A stretch of DNA of 64,000 nucleotides from contig NZ_CP084742.1 in NCBI RefSeq assembly GCF_020520285.1, positions 992,001 to 1,056,000 of the forward strand, given 5' to 3'. The notes beneath the pieces were generated by a model, which made no database searches, was not told the DNA's origin, and saw nothing but the letters and a program-made list of their open reading frames with translations. Position 1 is the first letter of the stretch, and every line of letters begins with the position of its first letter. Made by a program: the position numbers and the translations under genes. The DNA is from Pseudomonas sp. L5B5. GTDB lineage: Bacteria; Pseudomonadota; Gammaproteobacteria; Pseudomonadales; Pseudomonadaceae. This document shows, piece by piece, positions 1 to 8,352 of this stretch.

Positions 1-1
1 G

Positions 2-550
2 CGCGCCGAAGCCCCGGGCATCGTGCTGGTGGTGCGCCGGGCCAACTACCTGCTGATGCCCTCGCTCCTGGCCTCGGGGGAGATTTCCATCGGCGTCAGC
101 TATACCGCCGACCTGCCGGCCAATGCCAAGCGCAAGGTCCTGCGACGCAGCATGCCCAAGCTATTGCGCGCCGACACCGTGCCCGGCCCCCTGAGCCTGG
201 ATGACTTCTGCGCCCGCCCTCACGCCCTGGTGTCGTTCGCCGGCGACCTGAGCGGCTTCATCGATGAAGAACTGGAAAAACTCGGACGCAAGCGCCACGT
301 CGTGCTGGCGGTCCCGCAGTTCAACGGTTTGAGCACCCTGCTGGCCGGCACCGACATCCTCGCCACCGTCCCCGACTACACCGCCGAGGCCCTCACCGCC
401 GCCGGCGGCGTACGCGCCGAGGACCCACCGCTGCCGGTGCGCAGCTTCGAAATGCACATGGCCTGGCGCGGTTCCCAGGACAACGACCCAGGCGAGCGCT
501 GGCTGCGCTCGCGGATCCAGATGTTCTTCGGCGACCCCGATAGCCTGTAA
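2..550 (+). CDS. LysR-family transcriptional regulator, C-terminal part (cut by window edge)
   Basis: The frame is already open at base 2 and ends with TAA at 550. The roughly 182 visible residues look like the effector-binding half of a LysR-type regulator: a stretch about a low-complexity test strip (TDILATVPDYTAEAL), the typical late LysR motif, is followed by PLPVRSFEMHMAWRG and a C-terminal WLRSRI helix. The helix-turn-helix must lie outside the window. The effector and target genes cannot be told from this part. It is the last chromosomal-type gene before the integrase and is not obviously truncated at its 3' end by the insertion. Confidence 0.8.
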   Translation, partial: RAEAPGIVLVVRRANYLLMPSLLASGEISIGVSYTADLPANAKRKVLRRSMPKLLRADTVPGPLSLDDFCARPHALVSFAGDLSGFIDEELEKLGRKRHVVLAVPQFNGLSTLLAGTDILATVPDYTAEALTAAGGVRAEDPPLPVRSFEMHMAWRGSQDNDPGERWLRSRIQMFFGDPDSL

Positions 551-661
551 TAGAATTCCACCAAATTCCATAAAATCGTTTTATAACAACAAGTTAATGA
601 CAATTTAAGTCCACTGCCGTCTGTCTAAATCCAATGGATTCCACGGCTCATGGGGGCATAA
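551..661. other. Gap between LysR tail and integrase; candidate left attachment region
   Basis: This is AT-rich DNA followed by a short repeat of GGGGGCA (about 652-657, 664-669 and again, inverted as TGCCCCC, at 693-699 and 704-710) around the integrase start. Such G-rich direct and inverted repeats are plausible integrase arm-binding sites. No tRNA or tmRNA 3' end can be recognised here, so the attachment core is not identified. Confidence 0.3.
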
Positions 662-1972
662 TTGGGGGCAAATTTCGGTTCCTTAAAAAGGATGCCCCCA
701 CCGATGCCCCCAGATAATGCGGTTGTCTTCAAACGAAAACTCAGCGATGCCTTGATCCGCTCACTGACCGAACCCGGCAAACACGCCGATGGCGAAGTCC
801 CTGGCCTCTACTTGGAGGTAAGGGCGTCGAGCAAGGTCGGCAAATCCCCTTCCAAGGTTTGGCGATTGAAGTATCGGCTGCATGGCAAGGAAAACCGCTT
901 CTCCATCGGCGCTTACCCCGACATCGGTCTCAAGGAGGCGCGCGACATTGCCCGCGGCGCACGCCGCGACGTGGCTAACCACACCGCTCCGCTCAAGGCC
1001 AAGACCGCCAAAATCGAGGCGCAGTTGCTCAATGAAGAGCGCACCTTCGCGTACGTGGCCGAGCAATGGTTGGTATTTAAGTCTGCCGAACTGGTGACCA
1101 AATCCATCGCGGGGTTTAGTGGCGCGCTGAATAACCACATTTTGCCTGCCATCGGTAATAAGCCGGTCAGCGAGATCAAGCTAGAGCACATCACCACAAT
1201 CATTACGGAGTTGCGCCGTCAGCGCACCATGGCCATGGCCCGGCGCGTGCGTACCATTATCCGTGCCGTCCTGGGCTTTGCCGAGGGGCGCGGATGGGTG
1301 GAACGTAATGTGGCGCTTAGCAACATTGAGGAGTTGAAGATCCGCCATGTCGTGATCAGCAACCCGGCAATCGAAAGGCCAGCCGACCTGGGCAGGTTTC
1401 TTATACGCCTTGATGACTGCAACGACGGCAGCGTTGCCGCCGCAATGCGCCTGCTGGTCATGTTGCCGGTCCGACCAGGCGAACTGGTGCAGATGCGCTG
1501 GGAAGATGTCGACTTGGTGGGCGCCGATTGGCGTTATGTGGTGAGCAAGACCAAGCACCTGGACAAGAGCAAACACATCGTGCCGTTACCTGAGCAAGCC
1601 TTGGTTCTGTTACGTAAACTACATAAAACTCGCGTGGTGGATGAAGAAGGCAAAGGCTGGGTGTTCGTCTCACCGGTTTATCCGGGACGTCCAATAAACC
1701 CGACCTCCATGCTCAAGTCCTTTCAGCGCATCTGGCCGGAGTACGACATCACAGCTCACGGCTTTCGCGCGACCTACAGAACCATTGCCCACGAGCACTT
1801 GGGTATCGATCCAATCGTGCTCGAACTTTCGTTATCTCACCGAATGCCAGGTGCGCTGGGGGCTGTGTATGCGCGCGCTCAACTGCTAGTGCAACGCAGG
1901 GACGCGGCTCAGCAATGGGCGAACTACTTAGACCAGTTGCGGCAAAACGCAGCGCGAACCACCACCGATTGA
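662..1972 (+). CDS. int: P4-type tyrosine site-specific integrase
   Basis: This is a tyrosine recombinase of the P4/DUF4102 type that would integrate and excise the mobile element. An N-terminal arm-binding domain (roughly residues 20-110, with the VWRLKYR and RFSIGAYPDIGLKEAR signatures) precedes a core-binding domain and a catalytic domain. Catalytic residues can be seen: Arg near 270 in LPVRPGELVQMRW, a HGFRATYRT box near 366 (H-x-x-R), a His in LSLSHRM near 393 and the nucleophile Tyr near 402 (GAVYARA). The open frame begins at a TTG at 662, but ATGs at 692 and 704 are more likely starts; the latter would begin MPPDNAVV. The length of about 420 residues is normal. The gene is intact. Its target site is unknown: the upstream neighbour is a LysR gene, not a tRNA. 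Confidence 0.9.
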   Translation: MGANFGSLKRMPPPMPPDNAVVFKRKLSDALIRSLTEPGKHADGEVPGLYLEVRASSKVGKSPSKVWRLKYRLHGKENRFSIGAYPDIGLKEARDIARGARRDVANHTAPLKAKTAKIEAQLLNEERTFAYVAEQWLVFKSAELVTKSIAGFSGALNNHILPAIGNKPVSEIKLEHITTIITELRRQRTMAMARRVRTIIRAVLGFAEGRGWVERNVALSNIEELKIRHVVISNPAIERPADLGRFLIRLDDCNDGSVAAAMRLLVMLPVRPGELVQMRWEDVDLVGADWRYVVSKTKHLDKSKHIVPLPEQALVLLRKLHKTRVVDEEGKGWVFVSPVYPGRPINPTSMLKSFQRIWPEYDITAHGFRATYRTIAHEHLGIDPIVLELSLSHRMPGALGAVYARAQLLVQRRDAAQQWANYLDQLRQNAARTTTD

Positions 1973-2242
1973 TGATACAGAGAAAACTATTAGAAAATTG
2001 GAGAGGGAAACGAGACTCGCATCTAGCGTCCGACCCATTAAAATCTAAGGGGTTTCTTTTCTTGCCGAAGCAGGGAAAGACTCAATTCTGGACTTGTTTT
2101 TGGAGTGTATCAAGGGCCAAGAAGGCGTGGCTTCGGCCTATGAGGTTTGATTCGACCCAGAGCCAACTTGGACGACAAGAAATCTCATGACTCCCGAGAA
2201 CACACCGACCGAGCAAGAGTTTTCCAGCACCCACCACTGCCG
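1973..2242. other. Non-coding stretch downstream of the integrase
   Basis: About 270 bases without a recognisable gene. A 30-codon frame starting at ATG 2187 reads MTPENTPTEQEF and ends at 2275 inside the 31-bp repeat; it matches nothing I know and is probably chance or a relic. Confidence 0.3.
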
Positions 2243-2273
2243 TAAGGCAAAGAGGTGTCTACGAAACCCGGGG
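2243..2273 (+). repeat. 31-bp inverted repeat, left copy
   Basis: The bases from TAAGGCAAAGAGG to CGAAACCCGGGG here are identical, on the opposite strand, to 45089-45119. After the 31 matching bases both copies also share ATTCA a few bases further on. The two copies bracket the ICE almost exactly (43 kb apart, inverted). Flanking DNA on the outer side is unrelated. This copy abuts the broken reductase fragment. Confidence 0.75.
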
Positions 2274-2610
2274 TGATTCAAACAATGCCGTCGAAATACC
2301 GTCATACCAGGCCGTCGACCTTGGTGGTCGCGCATCCAGCCGAGCACTGGCTGAGTGGGCACCTGGGGCTCGCGTCGTCAAAGCCTTCAACCATTTGGGA
2401 GCACCTGTGCTGGATGCCAATCCCGAAGCCGAGGGCGGGCGCCGCGTGCTATTTGTCTCGGGCGAAGATACCGATGCGAAGAAAACCGTCAGCGATCTCG
2501 CTGAGCTGTTGGGCTTTGCCGCTGTAGACCTGGGAGGCGAATCTGAAGGACGTCTCGTGCAGTTCCCGGGCGGCCCACTGGCCATTTTAAACTTGGTCAA
2601 GTTCGGCTAG
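2274..2610 (+). pseudogene. NADPH-dependent F420-reductase-like (COG2085) gene, 5'-truncated
   Basis: In the frame ending at the TAG of 2610 the translation from about 2276 reads like the C-terminal half of a small NAD(P)-binding reductase: SNNAVEIPSYQ, then GARVVKAFNHLGAPVL, RRVLFVSGED and RLVQFPGGPLA. The N-terminal Rossmann GxGxxG half is missing; the family signal begins immediately after the 31-bp repeat, which suggests that a rearrangement at the repeat cut the gene. A short frame could start at 2395 but would lack the nucleotide-binding fold, so I regard it as a relic. Confidence 0.75.
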
Positions 2611-2658
2611 AGCGCAGACGCTCAGTGCTTTGAGTCAGTCTCATGCAACTGTGAATTC

Positions 2659-2711
2659 AACGCTGGCTGGGAGGCAGGGGCTTCCTATTTTTCCAGCCAG
2701 CGTTTGGCTGG
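2659..2711. terminator. Competing inverted repeats between convergent genes
   Basis: AACGCTGGCTGG (2659-2670) pairs perfectly with CCAGCCAGCGTT (2693-2704), and the second arm can instead pair with TGGCTGG at 2705-2711. It lies between the end of the reductase relic and the end of the leftward LysR gene, where a bidirectional terminator would be expected. T-rich bases lie inside the loop, not after the stem, so termination is inferred only. Confidence 0.45.
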
Positions 2712-2747
2712 CTAAGCGACGATCCAGAGGTGCGCCCCCTTGCACAG

Positions 2748-3659
2748 CTACACATTCGCCGGGAATGTCTGCTCTTTCAGCTTCTCCATCACCAACTCGA
2801 TGAACGCCGAGACTGCCAAGGGCAAATGTTTGCGACTGGGGTAAAGCAAGTGCAGACCAAATCCAGTGCGATAGTAATGCGGGAGCACAGACACCAATCG
2901 GCCAGCCTGAAGATCGAGATTAGTTATGGTGGGCGGCAGCAACGCAATACCTAACCCAGCCAACGTAGCCTTACGCAATGCTTGAGCAGTGTTGCCATTG
3001 AAACGACTGGTAATCTGAATATCTTCCTCAACACCGTCGGGCCCCATAAGACGCCATGTGGTGAGTCCGCTGGGGTGAGCAAAACTCACGCAGTCGTGAT
3101 TGTCCAAATCCTGGAGCGTGGCAGGCACGCCGCGTTTATTGAGGTAATCAGAACTGGCGACCAACCCTTCATTGCCTGCTCCAAGCAGTTGACGACCGAC
3201 GTATCCCGAGTCCTGCAAAACGCCGCCTCGAAATGCAATGTCAATCCGTTCGGCGATCAAATCGGCCCGCGCATCGCTCAGCACGAAATCCAGCCGCACT
3301 TGTGGATGCTTGGCTAGAAAATCAGCCACCCACTCCATAGGGAAAAAGTCGAAAAAATCTGCCATCGCCGCAACGCGCACGGTGCCGCTGGGCTCCTGGC
3401 TACCTGTCATCAATTGCTGACCGGCATCGAGAAGGCCTTCTACTGCGCCAGAACACCGTTCATGAAACAGCTCCCCGGAATGGGTCAGTGTGAGTTTGCG
3501 CGTCGAGCGCTGTAGCAGCCGTGTGCCGAGCTGAGCCTCGAGTTGTTGAACTCGCCGGCTCAGGGTGTTGGACGGCATTCCAAGCTGCCGTGCCGCCTCG
3601 GCAAAGCTGCCGTTGCGCACCACATGTACAAACAAGGCGACGTCGTTCAGGTCGAGCAT
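2748..3659 (-). CDS. LysR-family transcriptional regulator of the neighbouring reductase operon
   Basis: A full-length LysR regulator of 303 residues. The N-terminal winged helix-turn-helix is clear (GSFAEAARQLGMPSNTLSRR, residues about 17-36), followed by the substrate-binding domain beginning near residue 90. It closely resembles the DmlR/PA2877 branch that often controls small redox enzymes. It is transcribed divergently from the doxX / FMN-reductase / pirin / ene-reductase operon, with a 137-bp shared intergenic region, so it probably regulates that operon and itself. The inducer is unknown; a quinone, electrophile or aromatic is inferred from the operon contents. ATG at 3659 is the first start and gives the standard length. 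Confidence 0.88.
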   Translation of the reverse strand: MLDLNDVALFVHVVRNGSFAEAARQLGMPSNTLSRRVQQLEAQLGTRLLQRSTRKLTLTHSGELFHERCSGAVEGLLDAGQQLMTGSQEPSGTVRVAAMADFFDFFPMEWVADFLAKHPQVRLDFVLSDARADLIAERIDIAFRGGVLQDSGYVGRQLLGAGNEGLVASSDYLNKRGVPATLQDLDNHDCVSFAHPSGLTTWRLMGPDGVEEDIQITSRFNGNTAQALRKATLAGLGIALLPPTITNLDLQAGRLVSVLPHYYRTGFGLHLLYPSRKHLPLAVSAFIELVMEKLKEQTFPANV

Positions 3660-3796
3660 CTTATCAGCACCACCTCGTTAAATGGATTGGTCCGCCCCAA
3701 TTATGCCATCCAATCAGGCAATGAATAGTCGCATATCTTACCGGCATGGCTGCTGTTAGCTCTCAACTGCTCCCCGAAGAAAGGACATCGCAATCC
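3660..3796. promoter_or_regulatory. Divergent promoter region between LysR gene and doxX operon
   Basis: A 137-bp divergent spacer. LysR proteins normally bind a T-N11-A site in such spacers; several ATnnnnAT-type stretches are present near 3700-3740, but I cannot single out one operator with confidence. Confidence 0.4.
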
Positions 3797-4180
3797 ATGA
3801 CCACATCCCCTTCTCGCTCTTCTACTCATCGCCGAATCGTTTGGGGCGTTCGTGCGTTCTTGATTCTGGCATTCGCTGTGGCTGGAGTCGCCAAGCTGGC
3901 CGGAGCACCGCAAATGATTCAAGTATTCGAAGCAATCGGCATAGGACAATGGTTCCGGTATCTGACCGGTGCCGTCGAGGTAATCGGCGCCTTGTTATTA
4001 CTGAAACCCGCCACGGGCTTTCTCGGAGGGCTGGCATTGGCAATGACGATGGTCTGCGGGGCGGCTACGCACCTTCTGCTGATTGGCGGCAACCCGGTAC
4101 CCGCGATGATTCTGGCCGCGTTGTCTGCATTTGTAGCCTGGCAGTTGCGCCCTCTCTCACGGCTCAGTGCGGCAAGCTAG
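3797..4180 (+). CDS. DoxX-family membrane protein
   Basis: A small four-helix inner-membrane protein (127 residues from ATG 3797). Hydrophobic segments correspond to about residues 14-34 (GVRAFLILAFAVAGVAKLAG), 47-66, 73-92 and 98-117. The family signature A-G-xx-K-L-A-G near residue 30 is visible. DoxX-like proteins are commonly found with quinone- or thiol-related redox genes; the biochemical role is poorly defined. An upstream ATG at 3746 would add 17 hydrophilic residues; I prefer 3797 because it leads directly into the typical N-terminus. It is the first gene of a four-gene operon; the next start lies 16 bp downstream. Confidence 0.8.
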   Translation: MTTSPSRSSTHRRIVWGVRAFLILAFAVAGVAKLAGAPQMIQVFEAIGIGQWFRYLTGAVEVIGALLLLKPATGFLGGLALAMTMVCGAATHLLLIGGNPVPAMILAALSAFVAWQLRPLSRLSAAS

Positions 4181-4195
4181 GCGGAGGTGTCTCTA

Positions 4196-4801
4196 ATGAA
4201 CTTGCCCAGTTTTTCAGCACAACCTATGACCTCGCCCCTCCCCCTCATCGGCATTGTCGTAGGTTCGGCCAGTGAAGCTCGCTTTGGTGAAAAGCACGAA
4301 CTCTGGATCCATGAAGTAGCAAAACAGCGCAACGATATCGCTATCGAATTAATTGACCTGCGTGAACACTCGCTGTCTTTTTTCTACGGTCCGCAATCAG
4401 TAACCCCTGCCGACCGCGGCCGCGCGGAAAAACGTTGGACTGACAGGCTCGCGTCGATCGATGGGCTGATCGTGGTCACTCCAGAGTACGACCAAGGGAC
4501 AAGCGCCGAACTGAAAATCGCCTTCGACATCGCCGGCCAGAAGCTCGGCCGCAAGCCGATCGGCTTCGTGGGTTATGGCGGTACTGGTCGCGCCATCGAA
4601 CAGCTGCAACTGGCGGCCATTGAATTGCAGATGGTCCCGGTACGCAATGCCAAGCACATCGGCATCGCTGAATTCATCGGCATCTGGCAGCAGGGAAAAA
4701 CTTTCAACGATTACCCGCGTCTGGCCCAGGCCGCCAAAGAGCTGCTCGATGACATCGCCTGGTGGGCCCATGCACTCAAGACCTCGAGGAATAACACATG
4801 A
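4196..4801 (+). CDS. NAD(P)H-dependent FMN reductase (flavodoxin-like fold)
   Basis: This belongs to the NADPH-dependent FMN reductase / chromate-reductase-like family (FMN_red), about 201 residues. The N-terminal strand LIGIVVGSASEARFGEK holds the phosphate-binding loop, and the flavin-contacting TPEYDQGTSAELKIAFD motif (usual form PEYNxGxSGxLKNA) lies near residue 96. It would reduce FMN, quinones or small oxidants with NAD(P)H in the cytoplasm. ATG 4196 is chosen because GGAGG sits at 4183-4187, an ideal distance upstream. The 3' end overlaps the pirin start (ATGA-type overlap at 4798), indicating translational coupling. Confidence 0.87.
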   Translation: MNLPSFSAQPMTSPLPLIGIVVGSASEARFGEKHELWIHEVAKQRNDIAIELIDLREHSLSFFYGPQSVTPADRGRAEKRWTDRLASIDGLIVVTPEYDQGTSAELKIAFDIAGQKLGRKPIGFVGYGGTGRAIEQLQLAAIELQMVPVRNAKHIGIAEFIGIWQQGKTFNDYPRLAQAAKELLDDIAWWAHALKTSRNNT

Positions 4802-5637
4802 CCGCCACAGCTGTCGTTCTGCCACGCGCCATCGTTCATCGCACCCAGGGCAGCACCCATGGCCCGATCACCCGGCTCATGAGCCCTAGCGATCTGGGAG
4901 AACACCTTAAGCCTTTCATTTTCCTTGATATTTTCAGCATGAACAGCAAACGCGGAAAGTCGAGTTTCGGCATGCACCCGCACTCCGGGATCGCGACGGT
5001 GACCTTCATGACCCAAGGCGAAGTGGCCTATGAAGACACCACCGGCGCGACAGGTGTATTGCTGGCCGGAGGTCTGGAGTGGATGCGCGCCGGCAACGGT
5101 GTCTGGCATGGCGCGACACTGACCAGCGCGTCCTTGATGCAGGGGTTCCAGCTCTGGGTGGCGCTGCCGCCGGAGTTGGAAAACGCCCCTGCGCTGAGCA
5201 CCTATCTTGCGCCCTCCCAAGTTCCGCAATCAGGCCCGGCACGCGTGCTCCTGGGTCGATACGGCGACGCGCATAGCTTGATTGAAGCGCCGAGTGACAT
5301 GAACTATCTCGCCGTTAATTTGAAAGACGGCGAGCGTTGGCGGTACTCCCCGCCGCCCGGTCACAACGTTGCCTGGCTTGCGGTAAGTACAGGACGCCTG
5401 GATGCGGGAGGCCAGATTAATGCCGGCGAACTCGCCATTTTCGAGGAGACCGAGCAACACATCGACTTCTTGGCGCAAGGCGACTGCTCATTCGTGATGG
5501 GCTCAGTGGTGAAGCACCCGCACGACCTGGTGACGGGGTACTACTCGGTGCACACAAGCGAGAAGGCGTTGGCCCAAGGCGAATCCGAAATACAGCGCAT
5601 TGGCGCACGCCTTCGGCAGCAAGGACGACTTAAATAG
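4798..5637 (+). CDS. Pirin-family protein
   Basis: A bicupin pirin of 279 residues. The N-terminal cupin carries the metal-binding pattern HPHSGIATVTFMTQGEV (residues about 61-77), with a later H in the WHGAT segment near residue 103. Pirins are iron-binding proteins; several act as quercetinases or as redox-dependent modulators. The context with FMN reductase and an ene-reductase argues for a role in handling quinones, flavonoids or electrophiles. The start overlaps the preceding stop by four bases. Length and domain order are normal. Confidence 0.88.
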   Translation: MTATAVVLPRAIVHRTQGSTHGPITRLMSPSDLGEHLKPFIFLDIFSMNSKRGKSSFGMHPHSGIATVTFMTQGEVAYEDTTGATGVLLAGGLEWMRAGNGVWHGATLTSASLMQGFQLWVALPPELENAPALSTYLAPSQVPQSGPARVLLGRYGDAHSLIEAPSDMNYLAVNLKDGERWRYSPPPGHNVAWLAVSTGRLDAGGQINAGELAIFEETEQHIDFLAQGDCSFVMGSVVKHPHDLVTGYYSVHTSEKALAQGESEIQRIGARLRQQGRLK

Positions 5638-5707
5638 CGGCTGATCGAATCCGAGCGAGACACTTTTCGACAATCACGACTCACATTCCAGACCTACGAG
5701 AGACATC

Positions 5708-6778
5708 ATGACCACGAGCAATTTCAACCTGCTCACGTCCCCTGCACAAATCGGCACCCTCTCCCTGAAAAACCATATGGTCATGGCCCCTTTAACGCGA
5801 AGCCGGGCCGGTGAAGGCGATGCTCCGACGCCCACCGTGGTCGAGTATTACCGGCAACGTGCGGGCGCCGGCCTTATCATCACCGAGGGGTCTCAGGTCT
5901 CAGCGCAAGGCAAAGGCTATATACGGACGCCGGGCATCTTTACTACCGAGCAAATCGAGGGTTGGAAACAAGTGACCGACGCTGTTCATGCAGAAGGTGG
6001 ACGGATTTTCCTGCAACTCTGGCATGTCGGGCGCCTGTCCCACTCCCTGGTACAGCTCAATAACGAGCTGCCGGTGGCCCCTTCAGCGATCAAGGCGGAT
6101 GGCGAGATTTACACGTCTGACGGACTGAAATCTTACGAGTTACCACGGGCTCTGACTCTGGATGAAATTCCTGACGTGATCGCTGACTTTCGCCAAGGTG
6201 CTGAGAACGCGAAACGCGCTGGATTCGACGGTGCGGAAATCCACGGGGCAAACGGTTACTTGATCGACCAGTTCCTGCGTGATGGCACCAATAGCCGCAC
6301 GGACGTCTACGGCGGTTCTGTAGAAAACCGCGCGCGTTTTCTCAAGGAGGTCGTGGAGTCGGTCATCGAAGTCTTTGGGATCAGCCGCGTGGGCGTTCGC
6401 CTGTCGCCAATCTTCAATTACTTCTCCATGAGCGACAGCGATCCCCAAGCGACTTTCAACTATGTGGCGAATATGCTCAGGCGCTATGGGCTGGCCTACG
6501 TTCACGTGGTGGAGCTTGGCGCAGGAGCGTTCAATTTCAGAGACCTTAAGCGTCGTTTCGGCGGCCGTTACATCGCCAATGGTGGCTACGCCGCGCAACG
6601 CGCTGAAAAGGCACTGAGTTCAGGGGATGCAGATCTGGTGTCGTTTGGCACGGCGTTCCTGGCCAACCCGGATCTGGTCGAGCGATTCAAACAGGGTTCA
6701 GCCCTGAACGAAGCCGACCCCGCGACGTTCTACCAAGGTGAAGAGCGCGGTTACACCGACTATCCAACTCTGGCGTAA
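5708..6778 (+). CDS. Old Yellow Enzyme family alkene reductase (N-ethylmaleimide-reductase-like)
   Basis: An FMN-dependent ene-reductase of 356 residues, with a TIM-barrel. The substrate-binding pair H-x-x-N is seen in GAEIHGANGYLIDQFLRDG (residues about 176-194), followed by the family box NSRTDVYGGSVENRARF. It reduces activated C=C bonds (enones, maleimides, possibly nitro-esters) using NAD(P)H. It closely resembles NemA/XenB enzymes of Pseudomonas; I leave out a symbol because the substrate is unknown. A possible AGAGACATC ribosome site precedes ATG 5708. It is the last gene of the divergent LysR-controlled operon, 70 bp after pirin. Confidence 0.9.
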   Translation: MTTSNFNLLTSPAQIGTLSLKNHMVMAPLTRSRAGEGDAPTPTVVEYYRQRAGAGLIITEGSQVSAQGKGYIRTPGIFTTEQIEGWKQVTDAVHAEGGRIFLQLWHVGRLSHSLVQLNNELPVAPSAIKADGEIYTSDGLKSYELPRALTLDEIPDVIADFRQGAENAKRAGFDGAEIHGANGYLIDQFLRDGTNSRTDVYGGSVENRARFLKEVVESVIEVFGISRVGVRLSPIFNYFSMSDSDPQATFNYVANMLRRYGLAYVHVVELGAGAFNFRDLKRRFGGRYIANGGYAAQRAEKALSSGDADLVSFGTAFLANPDLVERFKQGSALNEADPATFYQGEERGYTDYPTLA

Positions 6779-6811
6779 TCCCGGTAGCTGCCACGGGCAA
6801 CGTAACTCGGG

Positions 6812-7142
6812 CTAAGAAGCACCTCGGATAAACGCGTCGTGTGGATCCTGGGCTGACTCGGCCAAGCGAGCGACGTAATGACGGGGTGCGCACTTCATGA
6901 GGCGTTTGAAAGCAGTGCTGAAAGCGCTGTCCGATTCGTAGCCGACGGACAGCACGATAGCCGATATCGAGTCGTTGGTGTGGGCCAGTTTTTCAGCCGC
7001 GAGCAGCATTCGCCACTGACCCAAGTAATCCATCGGAGAGGCGCCGACCTTCGCCTTGAACTTGAGCGCAAAAACCGAGCGTGACAGGCCGGCATACTTG
7101 GCGAGCGCGTGTAGCGTCCAGCGCTGAGCGGGCGATTCATAG
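6812..7142 (-). pseudogene. AraC-family regulator, only the C-terminal DNA-binding domain remains
   Basis: Reading leftwards from 7142, one frame gives the whole AraC double helix-turn-helix (ALAKYAGLSRSVFALKFK, then VGASPMDYLGQWRM and a second helix in VGYESDSAFSTAFKR) and ends at 6812. The usual N-terminal cupin effector domain of about 200 residues is absent upstream, where the DNA shows no coding sense. A start at 7033 would leave half of one helix only. It is a relic left at the border of the cargo cassette. Confidence 0.75.
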
Positions 7143-7487
7143 ATAGCTACAAAGCGTTATCGATTTCAAACCAAATAAGAACTTGCTGCGCGACATTCGC
7201 TAAATCGCATTGGGACGTGAACGCATTACGAAAACGAAGGTCTTCACGTTAGATTCATTGTCGCGGTTTGCTGATAAACCAACCCGAGATGAGATCCCGC
7301 CCATCTGCCTGGGACGAAGCCATCAACAAAGAAAAATGCAATTTATTCAGTGCAGAGTAAATGGAATGACCTCATCGAGTAAAAAGTCCGAATAAAACAG
7401 CCACTGCCAGCAATTTTTCTAGCAGGTAGGCGATGTAGAGATGTTTCGCGAGAGGCCTATCCATCTGGAATGGAGGTCCGTTCGCAC
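7143..7487. other. Gene-free border between cargo cassette and ICE maintenance module
   Basis: About 345 bases of lower GC content with no gene I can support. It holds an ACGTGAA...TTCACGT imperfect inverted repeat (7213-7250) and probably the promoter of the next operon. The last 20 bases carry TGGAGG, the ribosome site of the gene at 7488. Confidence 0.35.
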
Positions 7488-8237
7488 ATGCATCAGAACA
7501 GCTTTAATCCGCAAGCTAAAACCTTCTATAGGCCCATTGACGCAGCATTGCGTTGGTGTAATCTCGTTTGTTTCGAAACGCAAATCCTGCAGACTGCTGC
7601 GCCCGGCCTTGAAAGACTCAGCGCTATATTTCCCCAGTGGCCATGCCTTCAAACCAATACCGAAAAAATCTATGACGCCATCCGCAATGGCGAATTACCC
7701 TATGGCTGCTTCGGTATTTCGGTGCCCTTGGGCACCCCCGTAGAGCCCGCTCTGCTGACGGTACGACACACTGATCTACGCCATTGGATGCAGATCTACT
7801 ACCCCGATCAAAGGCCAAGCTTTCTGTTCGAGTCGAACGACGACCCTCGAGACAAAATCAGCCTAGGTGTTTACTTTGCACTTCAGGCCGAGCGTGATGC
7901 CCTACTTCGAGAGCGCGATGCTCTGCAACGTCAGCTCCAAGATGTCGAAACTGACCTTCAGGCACTGGGGCTTGAACAGGAAAGCCTTAAAATGCTGGTT
8001 AAAACGCAGGGACAACTAAGCCAACGCAGTGAACACACCTATCTGCAGATCATCGGAGCCTTGGTTAACACAGTTTTGGACGTATCGCCCGCTGGAAAGC
8101 CTCTTTCCGTTTTCAAGAGTCAAGCCGCAATCGTCGATGCTTTGACCGCGCACTACAATGATATTCCCGGCCTCAGCAAACGAACGCTGGATGAAAAGTT
8201 CGCAGCAGCCAATCGCGCGCTCAAAAAAAACATCTGA
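7488..8237 (+). CDS. Conserved ICE-associated protein with central coiled coil, function unknown
   Basis: A protein of 249 residues from ATG 7488 (preceded by GGAGG at 7472-7476; the upstream ATG at 7470 overlaps the ribosome site). The N-terminal half contains an AALRWCNLV segment and PYGCFGI, the middle (about residues 130-185) is a heptad-rich coiled coil of Glu, Arg, Leu and Gln (ERDALLRERDALQRQLQD), and the C-terminus ends in a Lys run. I recognise it only as a type of protein found just ahead of the alpA-parA genes of this ICE class. A role in DNA binding or in element control is possible but not shown. The 3' end is followed by a strong hairpin. Confidence 0.65.
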   Translation: MHQNSFNPQAKTFYRPIDAALRWCNLVCFETQILQTAAPGLERLSAIFPQWPCLQTNTEKIYDAIRNGELPYGCFGISVPLGTPVEPALLTVRHTDLRHWMQIYYPDQRPSFLFESNDDPRDKISLGVYFALQAERDALLRERDALQRQLQDVETDLQALGLEQESLKMLVKTQGQLSQRSEHTYLQIIGALVNTVLDVSPAGKPLSVFKSQAAIVDALTAHYNDIPGLSKRTLDEKFAAANRALKKNI

Positions 8238-8244
8238 ACCCAAT

Positions 8245-8279
8245 CATTGCACTGCAATGCGCTCGATTGCGGTGCAATG
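8245..8279 (+). promoter_or_regulatory. 14-bp inverted repeat upstream of alpA-parA
   Basis: CATTGCACTGCAAT (8245-8258) pairs with ATTGCGGTGCAATG (8266-8279) with one G-T wobble and a 7-base loop. No T-run follows, so an operator or a ParB/centromere-like site is as likely as a terminator. It sits in the 106-bp spacer ahead of the alpA-parA-parB genes. Confidence 0.55.
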
Positions 8280-8352
8280 ACTCTACCCCATTTCTGCTAT
8301 TCACTTCAGGTCACATCCCATCACGCGCCAGGCGGCGCTAGGAGTGACCAGC

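Noticed and set aside
551..661. tRNA or tmRNA end as attB next to the integrase.
   Set aside because: No cloverleaf, T-loop or CCA-adjacent acceptor sequence can be found.
2187..2275. 30-codon ORF that runs into the 31-bp repeat.
   Set aside because: Too short, no family, no ribosome site; the similarity with the right copy is explained by the repeat itself.
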